In this document: positions 8,724 to 17,562 of the stretch, one piece after another
How positions within the stretch are numbered: position 1 is the stretch's first letter
How the letters are laid out: each line of letters starts with the position of its first letter
NCBI GenBank assembly: GCA_021803655.1
Contig: JAJZLK010000040.1
Span: forward strand, 1 to 46,782
Reading direction: 5' to 3'
Origin: Thermoplasmata archaeon
GTDB taxonomy: Archaea > Thermoplasmatota > Thermoplasmata > Thermoplasmatales > Thermoplasmataceae
DNA length: 46,782 nt
Made by a program: the position numbers and the translations under genes
Notes under the pieces: model-generated
Seen by the model: the letters and a program-made list of their open reading frames with translations, nothing else
Databases searched by the model: none
Told to the model about the DNA's origin: nothing

Positions 8724-9827
8724 ATGACCAAAGATTACTATTCAGTTCTGGGGATCACGAAGGATGCCTCCCAGGACGATATAAAGAAGGCCTTCCGGCA
8801 ACTTGGCAAGAAGTTTCATCCTGACCTGAATCCGAATAACAAGGCCGAAGCTGAAGAAAAGTTCAAGGAAATCAGCGAGGCCTACGAAGTCCTCTCAGAT
8901 CCTCAGAAGAGAAGCAACTATGACAGGTTCGGGAAGGTTGAATTTGGAGACGGAAGGAGTGACTTTACATGGCAGGATTTCAGCCACTACTCAGAGTTCA
9001 ACGACATTTTCGATAAGATTTTCGGTTCTTTCGGCGGTTTCTCCGGCTTTGGAGACAGTTTCTTCGGTAACGTGAGGAACCAAGGACCCGACCTGGATCT
9101 GGCAATAAGACTCAGGATATCCCTATCTGACGTATATTATGGCACCAAGAAGAGGGTAAAGTACCGGAGGAATTCTCCGTGCAGCGAGTGCAACGGCTCT
9201 GGCGCAAAGGATAATAAACTCAACTACTGCAGTACTTGCAAGGGGAGTGGACAGGAGAGAGTTGTGCAGGGAGGCGGCTTTATGCGAATGGTCTCCGTTA
9301 CAGTCTGCAGAACGTGTAATGGAAGAGGAAAAGTGCCTGTCGAACTTTGCAGAACGTGTAATGGATACGGAAGCATAAGCACTACAGAAGAGCTGGAAAT
9401 TAATGTGCCTAGGGGAGTTCAGAATAACCAGAAGATAAGGTACAGAGGACGTGGACAGACTCATCAGGGAAGAGTGGGTGACCTGTTTGTCATAATGTCT
9501 ATCGACGACGAGAAAGACATTGTCAGGGATGGAGACAACCTGATAATCAGGAGGGAAATCTCCTTTGCAGAGGCTGCCCTGGGAACTGAAACGAATGTGT
9601 CTATTTTCAAGGAAACTGTGACTGTCAAGATTCCACCAGGAACGCAGCCCGGAGAGATGATACGGGTTAAAGGGGCGGGGCTTCCCAGGATGAACAGCCA
9701 GACTTTGGGGGATCTGATAGTAAATGTCGTTATCCCTGTTCCAAAGCGTCTGAACGCCAGACAGAAGGAACTCCTGTCCCAGTTTGAAGAAGAGTCGGGT
9801 AGAAAGAGACCATGGTCCAGGAGATAG
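8724..9827 (+). CDS. dnaJ: DnaJ (Hsp40 type I)
   Basis: 367 residues with all type I domains in order: a J domain (4-70) with HPD at 32-34, a short Gly/Phe region (about 95-120), a zinc domain with four CxxCxGxG repeats ([32 protein letters not shown], about 153-220), and two C-terminal beta domains. It stimulates DnaK ATP hydrolysis and delivers substrates. The ATG follows the dnaK stop after two bases, so translation is probably coupled. The stop is TAG. Confidence 0.97.
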   Translation: MTKDYYSVLGITKDASQDDIKKAFRQLGKKFHPDLNPNNKAEAEEKFKEISEAYEVLSDPQKRSNYDRFGKVEFGDGRSDFTWQDFSHYSEFNDIFDKIFGSFGGFSGFGDSFFGNVRNQGPDLDLAIRLRISLSDVYYGTKKRVKYRRNSPCSECNGSGAKDNKLNYCSTCKGSGQERVVQGGGFMRMVSVTVCRTCNGRGKVPVELCRTCNGYGSISTTEELEINVPRGVQNNQKIRYRGRGQTHQGRVGDLFVIMSIDDEKDIVRDGDNLIIRREISFAEAALGTETNVSIFKETVTVKIPPGTQPGEMIRVKGAGLPRMNSQTLGDLIVNVVIPVPKRLNARQKELLSQFEEESGRKRPWSRR

Positions 9828-9991
9828 ATCTTGCTTAATCTCGAGCGGGAAACTTGGGATGAGGTTTTGAGGCAAAGTAAATTCAGAATGTTGTAAAATC
9901 AGGCTAAACCCGTCCTCTCAATTTGTTCCTGACTCGAGGGAGAGCCTGTTGGCCAGAATTACCCTTAAGTATGGCCATTGGTTGATACTGT

Positions 9992-10927
9992 ATGACTGAC
10001 CCGGTGACGACCATTTCTGATCGCGGGCTTTCTGCCGCATTGAAAAAGATAAGGGACTTAATGGGCACGCTGGAGTCAAGTCACAACCTGAAGTCCTCCA
10101 TACCTGGTTTCGGAACACAGAAGGGGATATATAAACCTCAGAATTCTGAATATGCCTTATGGATAAGACAAACACTGAGAGGAATTTACCCGGATCAGGA
10201 ACCTGACGTATTACCTGACGGTTCATGGCTATACAAGTACACTCCGGAGGCAAAAGATGGAAGAACTGATCTGTCACTGAGCACAAATAGGGCACTCTTC
10301 AGCTCAATGAGGGACAGGGTACCTGTAGGGGTCTTCATTCAGCGTGAAAGCAGAGATGCTCAAAGAACGTATGAAGTAATGGGACTTGCGTTTGTTGAAG
10401 ATTACGATGGCACACACTTTACGCTGCATGGGGAACCCATTGACATTGAGGCTGAACCTATGGCAAGGCAGGCAATACCACATTTCGAGCCCTTTGATCC
10501 GAGTGAGTTGAGTATTGCTTCTTCCATTAGGAATATGAGAAGGAAGGCTTTTCAAACGGGTGTGCGTCGTCTTTATCACGAGAAGTGCAGCCTTTGTGAA
10601 TTGGGTTATCACTTCAAGGGAGAACCAATAGGAATAGAAGCAGCTCATTTGATACCGGTAAAGGATAATGGCACGTCGAAAGACTTGAGGAACGGGATTC
10701 TCTTGTGTAGCAACCACCATAACTTATTCGACCGATATCTTTGGACCCTCGATCAGGACTACAGAGTCCTTGTGAAGGACGATGGGCTATTTAGAAAGTC
10801 AGCTGAGAATAACCACGTCTTAAAGATGGAGGGATTGCAGCTTCCAAATCTTCCTGATAAGAAGTACGATCTTCCTGCACCTGAGGCGATTGAGTTCCGG
10901 CTGAATCTCTTTGAGAATATGCGATAA
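9992..10927 (+). CDS. HNH endonuclease with an N-terminal recognition-like domain
   Basis: 311 residues. The C-terminal nuclease (about 190-255) shows Cys199-x2-Cys202, AAHLIPV with His219, Asn234 in LRNGILLC, and His242-His243 before LFD: the HNH_2-type motif of restriction-like nucleases. The N-terminal 170 residues include GTQKGIYKP (41-49), YALWIRQTL and a DGSWLYKYTP strand, a pattern I associate with domains fused to HNH in modification-dependent nucleases; this is a weak recollection. No methylase or partner gene is adjacent, which fits a stand-alone type IV-like enzyme (inference). A TATA-like CTTAAGTATG (9964-9973) lies about 24 bases before the ATG, so the gene is probably leaderless. 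Confidence 0.8.
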   Translation: MTDPVTTISDRGLSAALKKIRDLMGTLESSHNLKSSIPGFGTQKGIYKPQNSEYALWIRQTLRGIYPDQEPDVLPDGSWLYKYTPEAKDGRTDLSLSTNRALFSSMRDRVPVGVFIQRESRDAQRTYEVMGLAFVEDYDGTHFTLHGEPIDIEAEPMARQAIPHFEPFDPSELSIASSIRNMRRKAFQTGVRRLYHEKCSLCELGYHFKGEPIGIEAAHLIPVKDNGTSKDLRNGILLCSNHHNLFDRYLWTLDQDYRVLVKDDGLFRKSAENNHVLKMEGLQLPNLPDKKYDLPAPEAIEFRLNLFENMR

Positions 10928-11294
10928 TATACAGAACCTCAAAACATGAAGTCTGAGGACAGAAACTCCTGAGTGTGCAGACCAACGACTTCACGAATCC
11001 CATGCAGTCAAAGAAGATCATAATTTGTTAACGCAATGGCTTTGTGTACCGATTGGTTATTGAATTATGGCTGGAACAACAGATGAGGAGTCTAATCACG
11101 TTTTGTAAAATAGCCATTTAGAATCCATCCAAACACTGTTGCCCATCAATACCGCCACCAACATAATTTCCAACTAACTGTTTTGTATTGCTATCCCGGA
11201 CATACAGACGATATCCGAAATAAAACGCAGGAGAGTGTGGATTTTGTCGAAGCGCCACAACAACCTCTTGCTGCCATAACTTTCGGGGCAAAGA
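10928..11294. other. Intergenic stretch with no gene seen
   Basis: About 370 bases between the HNH gene and the stress-protein promoter. Reading frames are short and broken on both strands, and I see no tRNA-like fold, repeat array or strong promoter. It is AT-rich near 11095-11115. Confidence 0.4.
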
Positions 11295-11303
11295 TTTTTA
11301 TAT
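11295..11303 (+). promoter_or_regulatory. TATA box for the universal stress protein gene
   Basis: TTTTTATAT is centred about 27 bases before the GTG at 11327. The spacing decides the start: it predicts a leaderless GTG-initiated message rather than the far-upstream ATG at 11183. Confidence 0.6.
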
Positions 11304-11326
11304 TCCCATTAGGTTATTATATTACA

Positions 11327-11794
11327 GTGAAGGCTATAGTAGCATTTGACGGATCAGAATCATCGATAGAAGCACTAAAATTCAGTGTGAAGCTAATTGA
11401 TTCCATATCGAACTTGCTCGTTCTATACGTGACTCCAGCAGTACTTGGAGCTGCGGCTACGTTCGATTCATACGTGCCTTCTTCTGTATACCAGAAGCAG
11501 GATGAGACTGCGGCCGGAATTGTTGAAAAGGCCAAGGCGATTCTTATAGCCTCAAAGATTAATTCTGAAATTATAAACATAGATTCAGCCGGTGACCAGA
11601 TAGCAAGGTCAATTGTGAAGGCAGCTATGGATCATGCATGCGACCTGATCATTACGGGTACCAGAAGGCTCTCTGGGCTAAGCAAGATGATCCTCGGTTC
11701 TGTGAGTTCCGAAATAATCAAGATATCCACGATACCCGTCCTGATTTGTCCTCCTAAAGTAAAGGAAGAATCCACCGAGCAGAAGACAGAATAG
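11327..11794 (+). CDS. Universal stress protein (UspA family)
   Basis: 155 residues from a GTG start. The N-terminal strand and loop KAIVAFDGSESS is the family opening. The nucleotide-binding loop is near the end: ITGTRRLSGLSKMILGSVSSEI, close to the G-x2-G-x9-G-S/T pattern although the second Gly position is Arg. The C-terminus IPVLICPP ends the Rossmann-like fold. USPs bind ATP or AMP and help in stress adaptation; the specific role is unknown. It is a single-gene unit. An upstream ATG at 11183 would add 48 residues unlike the family and lying before the promoter, so I rejected it. Confidence 0.88.
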   Translation: MKAIVAFDGSESSIEALKFSVKLIDSISNLLVLYVTPAVLGAAATFDSYVPSSVYQKQDETAAGIVEKAKAILIASKINSEIINIDSAGDQIARSIVKAAMDHACDLIITGTRRLSGLSKMILGSVSSEIIKISTIPVLICPPKVKEESTEQKTE

Positions 11795-11821
11795 AGTTAG
11801 AGAGTTTACAGGAAATCTGAT

Positions 11822-11831
11822 CTTTTATATA
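11822..11831 (+). promoter_or_regulatory. TATA box for rps17e
   Basis: CTTTTATATA (near 11822-11831) lies about 30 bases before the ATG at 11858, predicting a leader of only a few bases. Confidence 0.55.
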
Positions 11832-11857
11832 TCGAGGGTCGATTCGGTCTTGATCAG

Positions 11858-12094
11858 ATGGGAAGTATCAGACCTTCGAACATTAAGAGAATCGCTGAAG
11901 ATATGGTTGATGGCAGCCCTGAACAGTTCTCCAAGGATTTTCATGCAAACAGGGAAGCCCTCAGGACCAAGGCTGAATTCAGCTCAAAGAAGACCCTCAA
12001 TTCCGTGGCGGGCTATGTTACAAGATACATAATAAAGAAGGAGTCCCGGAAGAAGAGAGAACTCGAAGAATTCGGGACAACAGAAATCGCATAA
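11858..12094 (+). CDS. rps17e: Ribosomal protein eS17
   Basis: 78 residues. It opens with MGSIRPSNIKRIAEDMV and contains FSKDFHANREAL and VAGYVTRYI, the conserved pattern of archaeal and eukaryotic eS17, a small-subunit protein. Length is a little above the usual 60-70 residues because of a charged C-terminal tail (KKESRKKRELEEFG). It is monocistronic, with its own TATA box and the thiolase promoter starting at its stop codon. Confidence 0.93.
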   Translation: MGSIRPSNIKRIAEDMVDGSPEQFSKDFHANREALRTKAEFSSKKTLNSVAGYVTRYIIKKESRKKRELEEFGTTEIA

Positions 12095-12103
12095 GTTATA
12101 TCA
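12093..12103 (+). promoter_or_regulatory. TATA box for the thiolase operon
   Basis: AAGTTATATCA, centred 26 bases before the ATG at 12124, overlapping the rps17e stop codon. It predicts a leaderless thiolase mRNA. Confidence 0.6.
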
Positions 12104-12123
12104 TTTTCTCCAATCTCCGGGTT

Positions 12124-13287
12124 ATGCAGGAGTGTTATATCGTTTCTGCCAAGAGAACTCCAATAGGGAGATTCGGAAGATCATTCTCAAAAGTCAGGGC
12201 CGTTGAACTTGGTGCTGCGGCCATCAGGGATGCTGTTAAGACTGCGGGAATCAATCCGGAGTCTGTAGAGCACGTAATTATGGGCAACGTTCTGCAGGCG
12301 GGAAACGGACAGAACCCTGCTGGGCAGGCTGCCACGCTGGGAGGACTGCTGCCAACTGTGACAAAGTACACAGTCAATGCTGTGTGCGCCTCAGGAATGC
12401 TTGCCATCGAGGACGCAACGAGAAGGATATGGCTGGGAGAACGTGATGTTGTAGTGGCAGGCGGAATGGAGTCTATGAGCCAGTCACCGTTCATACTGCC
12501 GCCGGAGCTCAGATGGGGACCAAAACAGCTTCTTTACAAGAATTACAGATTGGAGGATACCATGCTCAAAGACGGTCTCATGGATGCATTCTATTTTGAG
12601 CACATGGGGAGTTCCGCCGAGCTTACCGGAAAAAAATACGGTATAACCAGAGAAGCCGCAGACCAGTTCTCAGTACGGAGCCAGACTCTTGCGCAACAGG
12701 CCGCCGAAAGCGGAGGCTTTGCCGACGAGATGATTCAGATGGAGCAGCTGAAGAAGGATGAGGGAATAAGGAAGACCTCGATGGAAGACCTGATGAGGCT
12801 GCAGCCGGCCTTTGACAGGAACGGGATCCTGACTGCAGGAAATTCCTCACAGTTATCGGATGGTGCATCTGCATTAGTGCTGGCGTCTGAAAAAGCAGTC
12901 AAGGAATTGAATCTAAAGCCTATTGCAAAGATTGTTGCGTATGAGTCTGCCTCACTGGACAGCCGGGATTATGTTGAAGCCCCGTTACCGGCAACCAGGA
13001 AACTCATGGAAAAGATGAAAGTCGGAATAGATCACTTCGATCTCGTGGAACATAACGAGGCTTTTTCAATAGCCTCAATTGTGGTGAGAGACCAGCTTAA
13101 GATAGAGGAGTCCAGATTTAACGTGAATGGTGGAGCGATCGCAATCGGCCATCCCCTTGGAAACAGCGGATCCAGGATTGTAGTAACGCTCGTTCATGCG
13201 CTCAGGAGACAGAAAATGAAAACCGGGCTGGCTACGCTGTGCCACGGCGGTGGCGGTGCGCACTCGATGGCGATTGAGACACTTTGA
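12124..13287 (+). CDS. Acetyl-CoA C-acetyltransferase (thiolase)
   Basis: 387 residues, normal for a tetrameric thiolase. All catalytic residues are seen: the acyl-accepting Cys88 in NAVCASGM, HNEAF, His343 in IAIGHPLGNSG, and Cys373 in LCHGGGG. It joins two acetyl-CoA into acetoacetyl-CoA, or runs in reverse to release acetyl-CoA. Unlike archaeal mevalonate-pathway thiolases, which often sit with HMG-CoA synthase and a DUF35 protein, this one is a bacterial-like enzyme followed nine bases later by an enoyl-CoA hydratase. That favours a role in fatty-acid or short-acyl-CoA metabolism. Confidence 0.95.
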   Translation: MQECYIVSAKRTPIGRFGRSFSKVRAVELGAAAIRDAVKTAGINPESVEHVIMGNVLQAGNGQNPAGQAATLGGLLPTVTKYTVNAVCASGMLAIEDATRRIWLGERDVVVAGGMESMSQSPFILPPELRWGPKQLLYKNYRLEDTMLKDGLMDAFYFEHMGSSAELTGKKYGITREAADQFSVRSQTLAQQAAESGGFADEMIQMEQLKKDEGIRKTSMEDLMRLQPAFDRNGILTAGNSSQLSDGASALVLASEKAVKELNLKPIAKIVAYESASLDSRDYVEAPLPATRKLMEKMKVGIDHFDLVEHNEAFSIASIVVRDQLKIEESRFNVNGGAIAIGHPLGNSGSRIVVTLVHALRRQKMKTGLATLCHGGGGAHSMAIETL

Positions 13288-13296
13288 GGTGAAAGA

Positions 13297-14043
13297 ATGG
13301 AATATAAAAATATCTTGGTTGAGGAAAGAGATGGAGTTAGCGTAATAAGGATCAGCAGGGAAAACAAGCTTAACCCGCTGAATGTCGAAACTCTCAAAGA
13401 GATAAAGGACGCGGTCTCACGATCTGATAGCCCCGTGATCATCACAGGCTCTGAAAAGGCGTTCAGTGCGGGAGCAGACATAAGGAATTTCAGCGGACTC
13501 AAACCCGAAACGGCATACCACTTCGCGACGGAGGGACACGACGTTATGGACTATATTGCCGGTTGCGACAGGATCGTGATTGCCGCGGTCAGGAATTACG
13601 CACTTGGCGGAGGATTCGAGCTCGCCCTTGCCTGCGACTTCAGGATTGCAAACAGGGAGGCAAAACTTGGACTAACAGAAGTAACCCTTGGCATTCTGCC
13701 GGGATGGGGTGGCACGCAGAGACTCAAGGAGATGGCGGGCACCGGGAAAGCTCTGCTCCTTACTAGTCAGGGTAAAATGATCTCCGGGGAGGAGGCACTC
13801 AGCCTTGGTATTGTTGATTTTCTTGCGGATGACCCGTTCGAGGAAGCAATGAAACTCGCGAGAAATTACACAGGCTCACCGCTGAAGGCCGTAGGGATGA
13901 TAAAGTCGCTGATCAGGTCACGTGCCTCCAACCCGTATGAGGACGAGAAAGAAGCTTTCGGGAAGGTATTTGAGACCGACGATGCCAGAGAAGGAGTCAG
14001 TGCTTTTCTCGAGAAGAGAAAACCGGTTTTCAGGGGTCGCTGA
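13297..14043 (+). CDS. Enoyl-CoA hydratase/isomerase family protein (crotonase)
   Basis: 248 residues. The oxyanion hole is formed by the segments AFSAGADI (about 51-58) and ALGGGFELALACD (about 104-116). The two acid residues expected in hydratases are present as Glu in GGFELA and Glu in LTEVTLGILPGWGG. It adds water to trans-2-enoyl-CoA. The ATG has a good GAGGTGAA site and lies nine bases after the thiolase stop, so the two form an operon. No 3-hydroxyacyl-CoA dehydrogenase is nearby. Its 3' end overlaps the convergent cysteine-synthase-like gene by 14 bases. Confidence 0.93.
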   Translation: MEYKNILVEERDGVSVIRISRENKLNPLNVETLKEIKDAVSRSDSPVIITGSEKAFSAGADIRNFSGLKPETAYHFATEGHDVMDYIAGCDRIVIAAVRNYALGGGFELALACDFRIANREAKLGLTEVTLGILPGWGGTQRLKEMAGTGKALLLTSQGKMISGEEALSLGIVDFLADDPFEEAMKLARNYTGSPLKAVGMIKSLIRSRASNPYEDEKEAFGKVFETDDAREGVSAFLEKRKPVFRGR

Positions 14044-15049
14044 AGTCACAGAGAATGGCATCGTCTGGAACTGTGTTGATATTCGCTGAAAGGGTGTCAA
14101 AGACCTCTTCCCTGATCACGCCCGTTGATGTGTAGACCGATCTGTATTTCTCAGCGCTGTCTGGAAATATGGTCAATATTCTTGAACCCGGCTCTTCAGC
14201 CATCAGCTTCCTGCACGCCATGAAATTTGCGCCGGAAGAGAAACCGACGATCACCGATTTAAGTTCCATCAGTTCCTTCACCCCTTCCCTTGCATCACTG
14301 TCGTCTACCGTGATCCATGAGTCTATGAGCGACCTGTTCTCCCTGATAAGATCCGGAACGGCAGAAACACTGAGGTTCTTCAGTCCCTGGATATGGTGAT
14401 CCGCAGAAGGCTCAGCAGCCACAATCTTAACCCAAGGATAGAAAGTCTTGAAGTACTTTGCGAGGCCGGTAACAGTGCCTCCTGTGCCGATGCCAACGAC
14501 CACGTGGGTAATCTTGTCCAGTACACTGGTGATTTCGGGACCGGTGGAATAGAAGTGCCCCAAGGTATTTGCCCGGTTTGAGTACTGGTCAAAATTCACA
14601 AACCTGGCAGGGTCTTCGGATATTCGCTCCTTCAGCCTCCGGATAGACGCATCTATGTTTATCTTTCCCCTCCTGCTGTTTTCGTCCTCTACCTCTATTA
14701 TCGCATTTCCCGTCTCCTTCAGCCTGGCAATAGTCTCAGGGCTCGAAGAGGCAGGAACGTAAAGTTCTGCGTGATAACCCAGAAGTCGTGCAATGTTCGC
14801 AATTGCAATGCCAGTATTGCCTGAACTGGCCTCTATAATTCTCTTATCCTTTGTGAGGACTCCAGTCTTCTCAGCAGACTTGAGCATGAAGAAAGCAGCC
14901 CTGTCCTTTACCGATCTGAACTGGTTGAACCATTCCATTTTAGCGAATATTTCCCCGTTCGGATAGCTGACAGGAAGAACAGGAGTTCTCCCGATACCTG
15001 TGGCATAGGCTTCTTCAAGAATTTCTCCGTAAAGTGTGTTGTCGTCCAT
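14030..15049 (-). CDS. PLP-dependent cysteine synthase-like enzyme
   Basis: 339 residues, fold type II PLP enzyme. The Schiff-base lysine is Lys48 in FRSVKDRAA; the substrate loop is SSGNTG (75-80); the phosphate-binding loop is GIGTGGTVTG (about 190-199). These match O-acetylserine or O-phosphoserine sulfhydrylases and cystathionine beta-synthase. It would make cysteine from an activated serine and sulfide. Which serine ester is used cannot be decided from motifs, and no serine acetyltransferase is nearby. The C-terminal 30 residues after SAEKYRS extend beyond the core. It is monocistronic, convergent with the crotonase gene. Confidence 0.88.
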   Translation of the reverse strand: MDDNTLYGEILEEAYATGIGRTPVLPVSYPNGEIFAKMEWFNQFRSVKDRAAFFMLKSAEKTGVLTKDKRIIEASSGNTGIAIANIARLLGYHAELYVPASSSPETIARLKETGNAIIEVEDENSRRGKINIDASIRRLKERISEDPARFVNFDQYSNRANTLGHFYSTGPEITSVLDKITHVVVGIGTGGTVTGLAKYFKTFYPWVKIVAAEPSADHHIQGLKNLSVSAVPDLIRENRSLIDSWITVDDSDAREGVKELMELKSVIVGFSSGANFMACRKLMAEEPGSRILTIFPDSAEKYRSVYTSTGVIREEVFDTLSANINTVPDDAILCDFSDP

Positions 15050-15242
15050 TGAGGCAGTGAACCAAATTCACGCCGGATAGATATTGTTTCCTCTCCCTCA
15101 AACTTCTTTGTCAATCATAGATAGATACCCCATGCGCATGCCATGAAGACCGGCATAATCGGGAACCGTGATTAGACGAATGTCCCATCATATCCCAACC
15201 ACCTGCATAAATCATTATTATTGCAAAGTCCTATCATGAAAT

Positions 15243-15947
15243 GTGATCCGGATCGCTACGGAGAAAGACTGGGGAGATATTTCCATAATTTCCAGAGAGT
15301 CGGGATATATGGACTATATCAACGAAGTAGGCCAGAGATATCTGAACTTTGGCGATACGTTCGTCTACGACGTGGATGGTATCAGGGGCTTCATCAAGGC
15401 AGAATACCTGATTGACGGGTCCGTGCATCTGAGCGGCTTGAGAGTCTCGCCGAGACACAGGAGACAGGGGATTGCATCCGCACTCACAATGCACGCAGTC
15501 GATCATGCAAAGGACCGGCGCTGCGTGTCATCAAGGATTCTTGTTGACGTGACAAACAGGGCAAGCCAGCAGCTCTCTGAGGGGCTTGGCTTCCGGATCA
15601 TTGGACGCTACTGCTTCTATGGAGGCCTGATAGATACGACCGGGTTTGCGCCAGTCCTCTATTCTCAAAAATTTTTCAACATTGGATGGAAATTTGTCCG
15701 CCTAGATAAAATCCGGGATGAAGTCGGGGTACTTGGAAAGGGTGGAGCAAGGCTGACTGAATTCCTCGATAATGAATCGTCAACGAATGTAAGACATTTC
15801 ACAATCCTGGAGCGTGGTGAATTCCGGGTTGTGGCTGGAAACGGGATAATTACCGTTCCTTTTGACATGAAGGACCTGATACCAGACAACGTCAGTACAT
15901 TCAGCGGTTTTGAGGAAGCGTTCCTGCTGGAAAAGTCGCTTGTCTAG
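15243..15947 (+). CDS. GNAT-family N-acetyltransferase
   Basis: 234 residues. The GNAT domain occupies about 1-130, with the acetyl-CoA loop RRQGIASA (73-80) after the strand VHLSGLRVSP, and LSEGLGFRIIGRY as the closing motif. About 100 further residues are of unknown fold. The substrate is unknown. Start is a GTG; upstream ATGs at 15236 and 15241 are out of frame. A TATA-like CATTATTATT near 15213-15222 sits 26 bases upstream, supporting a leaderless GTG start. The stop overlaps the end of the convergent transporter gene by four bases. Confidence 0.82.
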   Translation: MIRIATEKDWGDISIISRESGYMDYINEVGQRYLNFGDTFVYDVDGIRGFIKAEYLIDGSVHLSGLRVSPRHRRQGIASALTMHAVDHAKDRRCVSSRILVDVTNRASQQLSEGLGFRIIGRYCFYGGLIDTTGFAPVLYSQKFFNIGWKFVRLDKIRDEVGVLGKGGARLTEFLDNESSTNVRHFTILERGEFRVVAGNGIITVPFDMKDLIPDNVSTFSGFEEAFLLEKSLV

Positions 15948-16762
15948 TAAATCTCCAGCCTTCCGGATTTCCTTGCAAGCCTTTCAAAGGTCTTGGTGAG
16001 CAGGAGTGCCATGGAAAAAACCGCCAGTCCGTCTATTACGAGGTAGAGAAGATATATTCCCACAGCATAGAAACCGGCTCCGGCTATTGAAAGACGCACC
16101 GCGTCAAGTCCATAGGTCAGAGGTATCACATAGGAGAGGGGCCTTAGCCACACTGGAAGTTCACTTATAGGGAAATTTACCCCGCAAACAAGCAGTCCGA
16201 TGAACAGGAAAACGTTTGCAACAATCATCGCGGTACGCATGTAGAGACCAATGGTGCTGATGAGAAGACCAAAACTTATCATGGATATGCTTGTGAGGAG
16301 GAGGGATACTGCGAGAAACAGGTAATTGGCCGAGGAGAAATTTACTCCAAATAGGAAATATGCATACAGAAGCCCTGTTGTGCTGATCAATGTGGACATA
16401 ATGATCTGGTAGAGTGCCCGTCCCATGATAATCGATGCCCTGCTGGCTGGAGTCAGCAGTATGGACGGAAGGGTTCCCTGCCACTTGTCCGACGAGGTTA
16501 TGTTCGCCACTGCAAATACCGAGGAGAATGACATGGTCTGGATTGCATTCCCTATGACAACGTACTGTACCATTGCCGGAGAGTAATTTGCATAGGTGGC
16601 CAGGATTTCAAAGAAGGATATCTGGGCTAGGGGAAGTATGATTATCTCAAGTAGCCACATATCCCAGGAGTCCCATATTATCGTACCTCGGCTGCCAAAC
16701 CTGAGAGATCCTATAAGTGCCCTGTATCCCTCAAAGAGTGCTCGTCTGATGTTCAGTTCCAT
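15944..16762 (-). CDS. ABC-2 type exporter permease (second of two)
   Basis: 272 residues with six predicted membrane helices and an ABC-2 permease pattern: an early amphipathic N-terminus (RRALFEGYRALIGSLRFG), helices separated by short loops, and the conserved membrane-proximal segment LPVWLRPLSYVIPLTYGLDAVR (shown here by its ends only: LPVWLRPLSY and PLTYGLDAVR). It is the last gene of a three-gene operon; its ATG overlaps the previous stop as ATGA. With the sister permease it would form a heterodimeric channel driven by the ATPase. Substrate is unknown: antibiotic, lipid or polysaccharide export are all possible. Confidence 0.87.
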   Translation of the reverse strand: MELNIRRALFEGYRALIGSLRFGSRGTIIWDSWDMWLLEIIILPLAQISFFEILATYANYSPAMVQYVVIGNAIQTMSFSSVFAVANITSSDKWQGTLPSILLTPASRASIIMGRALYQIIMSTLISTTGLLYAYFLFGVNFSSANYLFLAVSLLLTSISMISFGLLISTIGLYMRTAMIVANVFLFIGLLVCGVNFPISELPVWLRPLSYVIPLTYGLDAVRLSIAGAGFYAVGIYLLYLVIDGLAVFSMALLLTKTFERLARKSGRLEIY

Positions 16763-17562
16763 CAGTAATCACCCAGCGTCCCGTTTCTCTTTGCTATTTT
16801 TTCCACCTTGGTGAAGAAATAGGCACTCAGAGCCATGTAAACAACCGTTGCAAGAACCGTAACCAGGAGGTCAACATAAATCGAGACTGGAAGTCCAGTG
16901 TAACCCGCTATGGCTGCCTTCCTGATTGCATCGATTCCCCAAGTTGGCCCAAGGGCGAATGAGAATCCCTGCACAAAGAACGGTAGAAGCCCTATGGGGA
17001 ACATGGTTCCGGTCGCGATATAGACCGGTATCTCAATTCCGTTTGTGAGGAACCCCCCCTTCCTGCTAAGCACCACTATGTTTGCCAGAAGAAGGCCAAA
17101 GGCAGATAATGAAAGGAAGGTGATTATGGTTGAAATGGCAAATAGTCCGGGGTCGGCTATTCCGATTCCCACCCTGAACCACAGGAACCCGATGGCAAGG
17201 ATGAACAGTGCGTTAATCGATCCTTCAAGAGTATTCCATATCACCCTTCCAAGCACTATCCACATAAGGGGAGTTGGGGCAGAAAGAGTGCACTCCAGTG
17301 TTCCATTCCACCTGTCAAAGCCGATGGAGCTTCCAGAACCATACACGGTTGTGCCCCACATACCCATCATCCCTCCGCCAAGAACGGCATACAGGAGTAT
17401 CGGACCGTTAACATGAGAAAAGAGGAACAATGATACGAGTGTAAAGACAAACGGGGCAATGATGCTTGGAATCACCCATTGAGGGTCGGCAAAGAAATTT
17501 CTTGCTGTGAGGATCATCGAAGCCTTTACAACCTGGACCCTGCTGACTTCCCCGGAACTCAT
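16762..17562 (-). CDS. ABC-2 type exporter permease (first of two)
   Basis: 266 residues with six predicted helices, homologous in layout to the downstream permease: both have a WNGTLE/KWQGTLPS element before helix 3 and a FALGPTWGIDAIRKAA or PLTYGLDAVRLS element near the end, indicating an ancestral duplication. Start overlaps the ATPase stop as ATGA, and its stop overlaps the next gene the same way, so the three products are probably made in fixed ratio. Confidence 0.87.
   Translation of the reverse strand: MSSGEVSRVQVVKASMILTARNFFADPQWVIPSIIAPFVFTLVSLFLFSHVNGPILLYAVLGGGMMGMWGTTVYGSGSSIGFDRWNGTLECTLSAPTPLMWIVLGRVIWNTLEGSINALFILAIGFLWFRVGIGIADPGLFAISTIITFLSLSAFGLLLANIVVLSRKGGFLTNGIEIPVYIATGTMFPIGLLPFFVQGFSFALGPTWGIDAIRKAAIAGYTGLPVSIYVDLLVTVLATVVYMALSAYFFTKVEKIAKRNGTLGDY

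Noticed and set aside
11183-11326. Longer N-terminus for the universal stress protein
   Set aside because: It would precede the TATA box and does not resemble the family; GTG 11327 is better supported.
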